From NCBI GenBank assembly GCA_937926025.1, contig CALANQ010000284.1, positions 1 through 5,198 on the forward strand: a DNA stretch of 5,198 nt, in the 5' to 3' direction. Positions 1-5,198 of this stretch are shown one piece after another; position 1 is the stretch's first letter; every line of letters starts with the position of its first letter. The position numbers and the translations under genes are program-made. Source of the stretch: an uncultured Acidimicrobiales bacterium (lineage in GTDB: Bacteria; Actinomycetota; Acidimicrobiia; Acidimicrobiales; Iamiaceae). The notes beneath the pieces were generated by a model. The model was not told the DNA's origin, ran no database searches, and saw nothing but the letters and a program-made list of their open reading frames with translations.

Positions 1-1162
1 CGCCGGTGACTTCACCAGCGTGAACGGCCAGCCCGACACCCAGGGCCTCGCCGCCCTCGACCCCACCACGGGCGAGGTCATCACCTCCTGGAAGGCTAAG
101 GTCTACCGCGCCGACGGCACCCGCTCGTTCGTCCGGGCCCTCGACGTCCGCGACGGCATCATCTACGCCGCCGGCAACTTCAACCGGGTCCAGGGCGGCA
201 CCTGGAACCCCATCACCGTCACCAACGCCGTGTCCGTGAGCACCAGCAACGGCAACCCCGCCGGCTGGCGCCCCCGGCCCAACGGCTCCGTCGTGCGCAT
301 CCGGGTCACCGATGACGGCAGCCGGGTCCTGATGGCCGGCTACTTCACCAACATCAACGGCAACACCACCCACGGGTACTTCGGCATCACCGACACCGCC
401 ACCGGCAACCCGTCGGCCGGGATCGGGGCGTGGCAGTACTCCACCGGTTCCAACGCCAAGTACCAGCAGGCTGTCGACGACCTGGGCGACGGCCGCATCC
501 TCGTGGGCGGCTCCGAGCACGACTTCCAGCTCTGGGACTGGAACCGCAGCACCCTCCTGGACTCCACCATCACCAAGCAGGGCGGCGACACCCAGGCCAT
601 CGAGGAGTTCGACGGCAAGCTCTACATGGGCTGCCACTGCGGCAACTGGGTCTACGAGGGCACCAACAACTGGTCCTCGCCCACCGGGTTCCGCTCCGTC
701 CAGCCCATCAACCTGGTCGGCCAGTGGGATGCCGCCACCTTCTCCTACGACACCTCCTGGTACCCCTCCAGCCTGAAGGGCTCCCGGGGCGAGGGCGTGT
801 GGGCCATCGACAAGGACAGCCGGGGCTGCCTGTGGGTCGGCGGCGACCTGGTCCGCGGCGGCTACAGCGGCGACGCCGCCAACGACTGGCTGGGCGGCTT
901 CGCCCGGTTCTGCGCCGAGGACTCCACCCCGCCCACGGCCCCCACCAACCTGACCGCCACCACCGTCGGCTCGGGCGTGAAGCTCGACTGGGGCGCCTCC
1001 ACCGACGCCAGCGGCACCGTCTCCTACGACGTGTACCGCGACGACCGGGTCATCGCCACCGTCTACGGCCGCACGTTCACCGACCCCGAGGTCACCGGCC
1101 AGCACCGCTACACCGTCCGGGCCGCCGACGCCCGCGGCAACCGATCGGCCTCGCCTGCGCCC
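1..1162 (+). repeat. Tandem paralogous segment, copy A (propeller plus FN3)
   Basis: This segment aligns with 3721-4888. The first 28 bases are identical to 3721-3748, and 44-69 is identical to 3764-3789. Over the segment more than half of the encoded residues look identical by eye. A one-residue gain in copy B (near 3930) is offset by a one-residue loss (near 4215), so most of the propeller stays at exactly 3720 bp spacing. Two further residues are gained inside the FN3 domain of copy B. Similarity stops after the shared RGNRSASPAP at the FN3 end. The left boundary of copy A lies outside the window. Confidence 0.92.
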
Positions 1163-2467
1163 ATCAGCGTCAACGGCCCGTCGCCGGTGATCGGCACGCC
1201 CGTCGCCTTCGGCAGCACCTGGAAGTACGACGCCAGCGGCACCGAGACCACCGGCTGGGCCGCCAACGGCTTCAACGACAGCGGCTGGGCCTCGGGCCCC
1301 GGCAAGCTCGGCTGGGGCATGAGCGGCCTGTCCACCACCATCGGCACCAAGCCGATGACCACCTACTACCGGACCTCCATGCCGGTCACGGATCCGTCGT
1401 CGGTCAAGCAGCTCGACCTGAAGCTGTACGACATGCAGGGCGCCGTGGTCTACGTCAACGGGGTCGAGGCCGGTCGCCTCAACATGCCCGCCGGCAAGAT
1501 CACCCCCACCACCCCGGCCGCCGGGTACCTGAGCGCCGCCGACGAGAAGGCCATCAAGACCGTCACCGTCCCCGGCTCCCTGCTGGTGGCCGGCAACAAC
1601 ACCATCGCCGTCGAGGTGCACAACGTCACCGCCGGGGCGGGCCGCCAGTACTTCGACCTGCAGGCCACCCTGTACGGCGCCGGCGGCGACACCGCCAAGC
1701 CGTCGGCCCCCAGCCTGTCGGCTACCGGTGGCGCCGCCGCCAACACCCTCACCTGGACCGGCTCCACCGACGACATCGCCCTCGGCGGCTACCTCGTCCG
1801 CCGCGACAACCAGGTCATCGCCGTCACCGGCCCGGCGTCGCTGGGCTACACCGACGGGAACGTCACCAACACCGAGAACCACACCTACGTCGTCACCGCC
1901 TTCGACATGAACGGCAACACGGCGGACTCCAACACCGTGACGATCAGCCCCGTGGCCGACCCGAACCTGCTGGCGCTCGGCTCCAACTGGAAGTGGTTCT
2001 ACGCCGAGGGCGGCCCCACCGCCGACTGGGCGCAGCCCGCCTTCGACGACACCACCTGGGCCGTCGGCCCCGGGGAGTTCGGCTACGGCGACAGCGACGA
2101 GAAGACCCTCATCTCGACCAACCCGGCGCCCCGTCCGCTCACCGCCTACTTCCGGACCACCGTCAACGTGGACAACCCGGCGGCGTTCAGCTCCGTGCTG
2201 GCCAGCCTGATCCGCGACGACGGGGCCGTCGTCTACGTGAACGGCGTCGAGGTCGGCCGCGACAACCTGCCGGCCGGGCCCATCGCCTTCGCCACCCCGG
2301 CGTCCACCGTCATCTCCGACCGGACCGCCGAGAAGACCCCGGTGACCTTCACCATCCCGTCCTCGGCGTTCCAGCCGGGGGCCAACGTGATCGCCGTCGA
2401 GGTCCACAACAGCGACCGCTGGAGCGGCGACCTGTCGATGGACCTCAAGCTCACCGGCCTGCCCTGA
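1..2467 (+). CDS. Secreted multidomain beta-propeller / FN3 / jelly-roll protein, 5'-truncated by the window edge
   Basis: The frame is open from the first base (first full codon at 2) to TGA at 2465-2467, giving 821 visible residues. A GTG at 20 is not a credible start, because the codons before it (AGDFTS) match the interior of the downstream paralog. Visible domains: propeller blades with GG/AG-F motifs such as GDFTSVNG, YAAGNF, LMAGYF and ILVGGSEH, then a CHC motif (Cys codons 632 and 638) and further Cys codons at 827 and 911; FN3 at about 931-1171; jelly-roll/galactose-binding-like domain at about 1190-1680; second FN3 at about 1688-1957; second jelly-roll at about 1960-2464 (DDGAVVYVNG and VIAVEVHN motifs). 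Such jelly-rolls are common C-terminal modules in secreted actinobacterial proteins. The protein ends right after the last domain, with no transmembrane helix or LPXTG motif. The missing N-terminus may carry a signal peptide and fibrinogen-like domain as in the paralog (inference). A binding or adhesive surface role is likely; no enzyme motif is seen. Confidence 0.9.
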   Translation, partial: AGDFTSVNGQPDTQGLAALDPTTGEVITSWKAKVYRADGTRSFVRALDVRDGIIYAAGNFNRVQGGTWNPITVTNAVSVSTSNGNPAGWRPRPNGSVVRIRVTDDGSRVLMAGYFTNINGNTTHGYFGITDTATGNPSAGIGAWQYSTGSNAKYQQAVDDLGDGRILVGGSEHDFQLWDWNRSTLLDSTITKQGGDTQAIEEFDGKLYMGCHCGNWVYEGTNNWSSPTGFRSVQPINLVGQWDAATFSYDTSWYPSSLKGSRGEGVWAIDKDSRGCLWVGGDLVRGGYSGDAANDWLGGFARFCAEDSTPPTAPTNLTATTVGSGVKLDWGASTDASGTVSYDVYRDDRVIATVYGRTFTDPEVTGQHRYTVRAADARGNRSASPAPISVNGPSPVIGTPVAFGSTWKYDASGTETTGWAANGFNDSGWASGPGKLGWGMSGLSTTIGTKPMTTYYRTSMPVTDPSSVKQLDLKLYDMQGAVVYVNGVEAGRLNMPAGKITPTTPAAGYLSAADEKAIKTVTVPGSLLVAGNNTIAVEVHNVTAGAGRQYFDLQATLYGAGGDTAKPSAPSLSATGGAAANTLTWTGSTDDIALGGYLVRRDNQVIAVTGPASLGYTDGNVTNTENHTYVVTAFDMNGNTADSNTVTISPVADPNLLALGSNWKWFYAEGGPTADWAQPAFDDTTWAVGPGEFGYGDSDEKTLISTNPAPRPLTAYFRTTVNVDNPAAFSSVLASLIRDDGAVVYVNGVEVGRDNLPAGPIAFATPASTVISDRTAEKTPVTFTIPSSAFQPGANVIAVEVHNSDRWSGDLSMDLKLTGLP
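931..1687 (+). repeat. Internal FN3 plus jelly-roll module, first copy
   Basis: The FN3 unit (about 931-1171; core YDVYRDDRVIATV, ending YTVRAADARGNRS) is followed by a jelly-roll unit (about 1190-1680) beginning GSTWKY and containing the GFNDSGWASGPGKLGWG turn, TTYYRT, AVVYVNGVE and TIAVEVHN strands. The same order recurs at 1688-2464. The usual acidic pair before GAVVY in this type of domain is replaced here by Met-Gln (codons 1433-1438). Confidence 0.8.
1688..2464 (+). repeat. Internal FN3 plus jelly-roll module, second copy
   Basis: The FN3 unit (about 1688-1957; KPSAPSLSA start, GGYLVRRDNQVIAV core, TYVVTAFDMNGN end) is followed by a jelly-roll unit (about 1960-2464) with GSNWKW, AFDDTTWAVGPGEFGYG, LTAYFRT, RDDGAVVYVNGVEVGR and VIAVEVHN. 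It is clearly homologous to the preceding module. Even at DNA level, 1448-1477 and 2230-2259 (the VYVNGVE-x-GR region) differ at only a few positions. It forms the protein's C-terminus. Confidence 0.8.
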
Positions 2468-2471
2468 CCTG

Positions 2472-2508
2472 CTGATCCCCTGAAGAGCGGCCCGTTCGGG
2501 CCGATCAG
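2472..2508 (+). terminator. GC-rich hairpin in the intergenic gap (possible terminator or leader structure)
   Basis: A perfect 7-bp inverted repeat, CGGCCCG (2488-2494) and CGGGCCG (2497-2503), surrounds a TT (effectively a 6-bp stem with a GTTC loop). It can be extended by an outer pairing of CTGAT (2472-2476) with ATCAG (2504-2508), leaving a left-side bulge. No T-tract follows, so a classic intrinsic terminator is not shown, although T-less hairpins are common after high-GC actinobacterial genes. The structure ends 7 nt before the downstream ATG, so it could instead affect translation of the lipoprotein gene or protect a processed transcript end. Confidence 0.4.
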
Positions 2509-2515
2509 TACCGGG

Positions 2516-2584
2516 ATGGAAGCTCCCACCCGACGCGCCCTGATGCTGGTCACGAGCCTTGCGGTCGTGCTGGCCACGGCGTGC
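2516..2584 (+). other. Lipoprotein signal peptide with lipobox Cys23
   Basis: The first 23 codons encode two arginines (6-7), a hydrophobic stretch (residues 8-20, rich in Leu, Val and Ala) and A-T-A-Cys, with the Cys codon at 2582-2584. The -3 Ala is less typical than Leu but is tolerated in lipoboxes. The immediately following Thr/Pro-rich linker is typical of tethered lipoproteins. Signal peptidase II cleavage before Cys23 and lipidation of that Cys are inferred from these features. Confidence 0.8.
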
Positions 2585-4900
2585 GAGCCGACCACCACGC
2601 CGACGACCACGACCCCCCCCCGTCCGGTGACCACCGCCAGCCCCGACGGGTACGACGGCCCCCCCTCGGCCACCGCCGGCGCCTCGTGCTGGGGCATCCT
2701 GCGCGCCTCCCCGAGCAGCCCGAGCGGCACCTACTGGCTGTCGACCCCCGCCATGGACCGGCCCCAGCAGTTCTACTGCGACATGACCACCGACGGCGGC
2801 GGCTGGGTCCTGATCGGGCGAGGCCGGGAGGGCTGGACGTGGTCCCCCGCGGGCCAGCAGGGGACCGCCGCCGTGCGCAGCACCGTCTCCGGCTCGGGCG
2901 CGTTCGCCCCGGCCGCGCTCGACAGCGCCACCATCACCGGGCTCATCAACGGCGCCTCCCCCGCCGCCCTCGGTGACGGCATCCGCGTCGAGCGGGCCAC
3001 CAACACCGCCGGCACCGCCAAGCAGCAGATCCGCATGTACCCCAGGTTCACCAAGTGGACCTGGAAGTGGGACGGCGCCCAGCTGCTGAACCGCATCGTC
3101 GTCAGCGGCACGTCCTACGCCGGGTCCAACACCCGGGACACCTACGAGACCGCCATCGCCGGGCAGACCACCAACAAGCTGGCCGGCCAGCAGGGCACCA
3201 AGCGGCTCTTCACCTGGGACTGGGACAAGAACGACCACCTGATGGGCTTCAGCTACGGCAAGGGCGCCCCCGCCGGGTCCACCAGCGCCACCTCCAACCT
3301 GTGGCAGCGGCGCTCCTCCACCTACTCCATCCCGTTCACCCGGGTGTGGCTGCGCCCCAAGCTGGCCAACACCATCGCCTTCCCGGCCATCCCCGCCGGC
3401 GGGTACGCCGCCTCCCCCAAGCCCGCCAACCTGAAGGACCGGTCCGAGCTGGCGCCCTGGGGCGTCACCGGCATGAACCACACCGGCGAGCAGAACGTGG
3501 AGCCGTGGAACACCAACGTCCTGGCGCTCGAGTCGTCCGCCAACCGGATCTACGTCGGCGGCCGCTTCACCGGCGTCAAGCAGGGCCCGACCGGTGCCGT
3601 CACCGCCCAGGCATCCCTTGCTGCGTTCGACCTCGACGGCAACTGGATCAGCACCTTCCGGCCCGTCATCGCCGGCCGGGTCTGGGACATCGCCCTCACC
3701 GCCGACAACAAGCTGATCATCGCCGGTGACTTCACCAGCGTGAACGGCGTCGCCAACACCCGCGGCCTCGCCGCCCTCGACCCCACCACCGGCGCCGTCC
3801 TCCCGGGCTGGAAGGCCCGGGTCTCCCGCGTCGGCGGCACCGAGTGGCGGGTCCGCACCCTCGACGTCCGCGGGTCGTGGATCTACGCCGGCGGCCTGTT
3901 CGACCGGGTCGTCGCCGGCACCAGCACCGTGCCCGTCGCCGTCACCAACGCCATGAGCGTCAGCGTGGCCGACGGCTCCCTCGGCACCTGGAAGCCCACG
4001 CCCTCCGGTTCCGTCATCGACGTCGCCGTCACCAACGACTCGACCCGGGTCCTGCTGGCCGGCAACTTCGACAAGGTGGGCGGCAGCACCACCCACGGCT
4101 ACTTCGGCATCACCTCGATCGCCAACGGCGCCCCCGTCTCCGGCGCCGCCGCCTGGAAGCCGTCCGACCCCACCCGGGCCAAGTACCAGCAGGCCGTCGC
4201 CGACCTGGGCGACCGGCTCCTGGTGGGCGGGTCCGAGCACACCACCCAGGTGTGGAACAAGGCTCGGACCTCCCTGCTGGACGCCTCCATCACCAAGCCG
4301 GGCGGCGACACCCAGGTCATCCGGGTCGTCGGCTCCAAGGCGTACGTCGGCTGCCACTGCGGCGGCTGGATCTACCAGGGCACCAACGTGTTCCCGATGC
4401 CGCCGAGCTTCCGGTCCATCGACTCCATCAACCTGATCGGCGCCTGGGACACCGCCACCTGGACCTACGACACGTCCTGGTACCCGAGCTCCCTCAAGGG
4501 CGCCTCCGGCGAGGGCATCTGGGCCATCGAGCCCGACGTACGCGGCTGCCTGTGGGTGGGAGGCGACCTGAACCGGGGCGCCTACAGCGGCAACGCCGCC
4601 ACCGACTGGCTCGGCGGGTTCGCCCGCTTCTGCCCCCTCGACTCGACCGCTCCCACGACCCCCGGCTCGTTCGCCGTGGCCAGCACCGGCATCAGCCGCA
4701 AGCTGACCTGGACCGCCGCCTCCGATGCCGTCGGCGTCACCAACTACGACGTCATCCGCAACGACCGCGTCATCGCCACCCTCAACGGCAGCACCCTCAC
4801 CTACACCGACCCGAGCGCCCCGGCGGGAACGAAGTACACCGTCCGAGCCGTCGACGCCCGAGGCAACCGAAGCGCCTCCCCCGCCCCCAAAACCGTCTGA
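2516..4900 (+). CDS. Predicted lipoprotein with fibrinogen-like domain, seven-motif beta-propeller and FN3 domain
   Basis: This is a complete gene of 794 residues. ATG 2516 is the only ATG/GTG/TTG start between the upstream TGA (2465) and the signal peptide, although no clear Shine-Dalgarno precedes it. Residues 1-23 form a lipoprotein signal: Arg6-Arg7, hydrophobic core, lipobox A-T-A-C23. Residues 24-45 are a Thr/Pro-rich linker. Residues 57-282 are fibrinogen-like, with Cys58, the hallmark YCDMTTDGGGW at 87-97 (Cys88) and the terminal FTRVWLR strand at 274-280. Residues about 310-706 contain seven hydrophobic-x-GG/AG motifs starting near 344, 398, 454, 510, 566, 607 and 676, suggesting a seven-bladed propeller resembling DUF5122-type repeats. 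Cysteines 613, 615, 678 and 706 cluster in its last part. Residues 712-790 are FN3. It is probably a lipid-anchored surface protein that binds glycans or proteins; bacterial fibrinogen-like domains are usually presumed carbohydrate or acetyl-group binders, but the ligand here is unknown. The upstream paralog, 48 bp away, shares the propeller and FN3. Confidence 0.93.
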   Translation: MEAPTRRALMLVTSLAVVLATACEPTTTPTTTTPPRPVTTASPDGYDGPPSATAGASCWGILRASPSSPSGTYWLSTPAMDRPQQFYCDMTTDGGGWVLIGRGREGWTWSPAGQQGTAAVRSTVSGSGAFAPAALDSATITGLINGASPAALGDGIRVERATNTAGTAKQQIRMYPRFTKWTWKWDGAQLLNRIVVSGTSYAGSNTRDTYETAIAGQTTNKLAGQQGTKRLFTWDWDKNDHLMGFSYGKGAPAGSTSATSNLWQRRSSTYSIPFTRVWLRPKLANTIAFPAIPAGGYAASPKPANLKDRSELAPWGVTGMNHTGEQNVEPWNTNVLALESSANRIYVGGRFTGVKQGPTGAVTAQASLAAFDLDGNWISTFRPVIAGRVWDIALTADNKLIIAGDFTSVNGVANTRGLAALDPTTGAVLPGWKARVSRVGGTEWRVRTLDVRGSWIYAGGLFDRVVAGTSTVPVAVTNAMSVSVADGSLGTWKPTPSGSVIDVAVTNDSTRVLLAGNFDKVGGSTTHGYFGITSIANGAPVSGAAAWKPSDPTRAKYQQAVADLGDRLLVGGSEHTTQVWNKARTSLLDASITKPGGDTQVIRVVGSKAYVGCHCGGWIYQGTNVFPMPPSFRSIDSINLIGAWDTATWTYDTSWYPSSLKGASGEGIWAIEPDVRGCLWVGGDLNRGAYSGNAATDWLGGFARFCPLDSTAPTTPGSFAVASTGISRKLTWTAASDAVGVTNYDVIRNDRVIATLNGSTLTYTDPSAPAGTKYTVRAVDARGNRSASPAPKTV
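2613..2621 (+). repeat. Homopolymer C9 tract in the lipoprotein linker
   Basis: Nine consecutive C lie within the coding sequence for the Thr/Pro linker, ten codons after the lipobox Cys. One C lost would bring a TGA into frame at 2628-2630; one C gained would run in the other frame to a TGA at 2974-2976. Slipped-strand variation is a possibility, as is an assembly or sequencing error. The count given here keeps the full 794-residue frame open. Confidence 0.85.
2659..2665 (+). repeat. Homopolymer C7 tract in the lipoprotein linker
   Basis: Seven consecutive C encode part of DGPPSA, just before the fibrinogen-like domain and 37 bp after the C9 tract. In a genome this rich in C-ending codons, a C7 run alone is not remarkable; its interest is its closeness to the longer tract. 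Confidence 0.8.
3721..4888 (+). repeat. Tandem paralogous segment, copy B (propeller plus FN3)
   Basis: This is the second copy of the segment described at 1-1162, inside the lipoprotein gene. The cysteine codons at 4352, 4358, 4547 and 4631 are each exactly 3720 bp from their counterparts at 632, 638, 827 and 911. After the shared RGNRSASPAP the gene ends within four codons (KTV, stop), whereas copy A continues into two more modules. Confidence 0.92.
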
Positions 4901-4910
4901 CCCTGATCAG
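4901..4910. other. Minimal convergent gene junction with CTGATCAG palindrome
   Basis: The two convergent stop codons are separated by six bases (4901-4906). The perfect 8-bp palindrome CTGATCAG (4903-4910) spans the junction and includes the minus-strand stop. It is too short, and lacks a loop, to serve as a convincing intrinsic terminator, so termination for both genes must use signals within coding sequence or a factor such as Rho. Confidence 0.5.
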
Positions 4911-5198
4911 AGGAAGGCGGCGATCCGTTCGACGGCCGCTTCGATCGTCTCCATCGACGCCGCGAAGGACAGCCGGATGAAGCTCCCGCCGTCGACGGGG
5001 TCCATGTCGGTGCCGGGCACCAGCGCCACGCCCTCCTTCTCGAGCAGAGCCCGGCACCACTCGACCGAGGAAGCATGCCCGCCGAGCTGCTCCCCGATGC
5101 CGGCCCAGAGGTAGAAGGCGCCATCGACCGGGGCGATGGGACCCCACCCGAGGCGGTCGAGCGACTCGAACAGGAACCGCCGCTTAGCCGCCAGCACC
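4907..5198 (-). CDS. PLP-dependent class I/II aminotransferase, C-terminal fragment
   Basis: The minus-strand frame runs in from the right edge and stops at TGA (complement of 4907-4909), leaving 96 full codons. The GTG at 5195-5197 is an interior Val codon rather than a start, because class I/II aminotransferases are about 380-400 residues and only the C-terminal small domain is present. Support comes from the motif P-V-D-G-A-F-Y at residues 23-29 of the fragment, the stretch GVALVPGTDMD (56-66) and FIRLSFA (73-79). In this family the Arg of the last motif (Arg75, codon 4973-4975) normally binds the substrate alpha-carboxylate. The PLP-binding lysine lies off the window, so substrate specificity (aspartate, alanine, diaminopimelate and so on) cannot be assigned. 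The enzyme should be cytoplasmic. It converges on the lipoprotein gene with only 6 bp between stop codons and is probably not functionally linked to it. Confidence 0.9.
   Translation of the reverse strand, partial: VLAAKRRFLFESLDRLGWGPIAPVDGAFYLWAGIGEQLGGHASSVEWCRALLEKEGVALVPGTDMDPVDGGSFIRLSFAASMETIEAAVERIAAFL

Noticed and set aside
20..22. GTG at 20 as the start of the first gene
   Set aside because: Codons before it (AGDFTS) match the paralog interior at 3722-3739, and the position falls in the middle of a propeller blade; the gene clearly enters from the left edge.
430..2475. Long plus-strand open frame in another phase (681 codons)
   Set aside because: Its translation is an Arg/His/Pro/Gln-rich shadow without domains, typical of a shifted frame under a high-GC gene; the real frame shows clear FN3 and jelly-roll motifs.
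2467..2478. Similar CTGATC words just after both plus-strand stop codons
   Set aside because: The shared word is six bases with different spacing, and the genes' 3' coding ends are not homologous, so chance is sufficient.
2465..2518. Stop-codon readthrough fusing the two paralogs, as they share a frame with no other stop between TGA 2465 and ATG 2516
   Set aside because: Sixteen open codons are unsurprising at this GC content, and the second protein begins with a proper lipoprotein signal peptide that would make no sense inside a fusion.
2233..2730. Minus-strand open frame of 165 codons over the intergenic gap
   Set aside because: It overlaps the 3' end of one real gene and the signal peptide region of the next, and shows no recognisable domain. 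The overlapping plus-strand frames have strong protein evidence.
3844..4980. Plus-strand open frame of 378 codons overlapping the propeller and the aminotransferase end
   Set aside because: It is Arg/His/Gln-rich low-complexity shadow coding that crosses the stop codons of two well-supported genes.
5195..5197. GTG as the start of the aminotransferase
   Set aside because: It would give a 96-residue protein lacking the PLP-binding lysine domain; the frame stays open to the window edge, so this is an interior valine.

Overview
The window is very GC-rich, with codon third positions almost all C or G (GCC, GGC, ACC and CTG/CTC dominate). This and the gene types suggest a high-GC Actinomycetota genome. 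An Acidimicrobiia-like member would fit, but the lineage is an inference from composition and architecture only. Coding density is near total, and both window edges cut a reading frame.

Layout: (1) positions 1-2467 (+) hold the 3' part of a large extracytoplasmic repeat protein, with beta-propeller blades followed by FN3, jelly-roll, FN3 and jelly-roll domains. Its N-terminus lies off the left edge. (2) Positions 2468-2515 are a short intergenic gap containing a strong GC hairpin. (3) Positions 2516-4900 (+) hold a complete 794-residue predicted lipoprotein: lipobox, Thr/Pro linker with two poly-C tracts, fibrinogen-like 'YCDMTTDGGGW' domain, a seven-motif beta-propeller and one FN3 domain. 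(4) Positions 4907-5198 (-) hold the C-terminal quarter of a PLP-dependent class I/II aminotransferase, convergent with gene 2 across only 6 bp.

The two plus-strand genes are tandem paralogs. Positions 1-1162 align almost without gaps to 3721-4888, and four cysteines in the propeller are conserved at exactly the same 3720-bp spacing. The first gene then continues with two further FN3 plus jelly-roll modules that the second lacks. Together they look like a pair of cell-surface or secreted binding proteins: one predicted to be membrane-anchored through a lipid, the other lacking any visible C-terminal anchor. No catalytic residues are recognisable in either, so adhesion or glycan/protein binding is the most reasonable, but unproven, role. 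The aminotransferase is a cytoplasmic metabolic enzyme and is probably functionally unrelated.

No RNA genes, CRISPR arrays, insertion sequences or attachment sites were seen.
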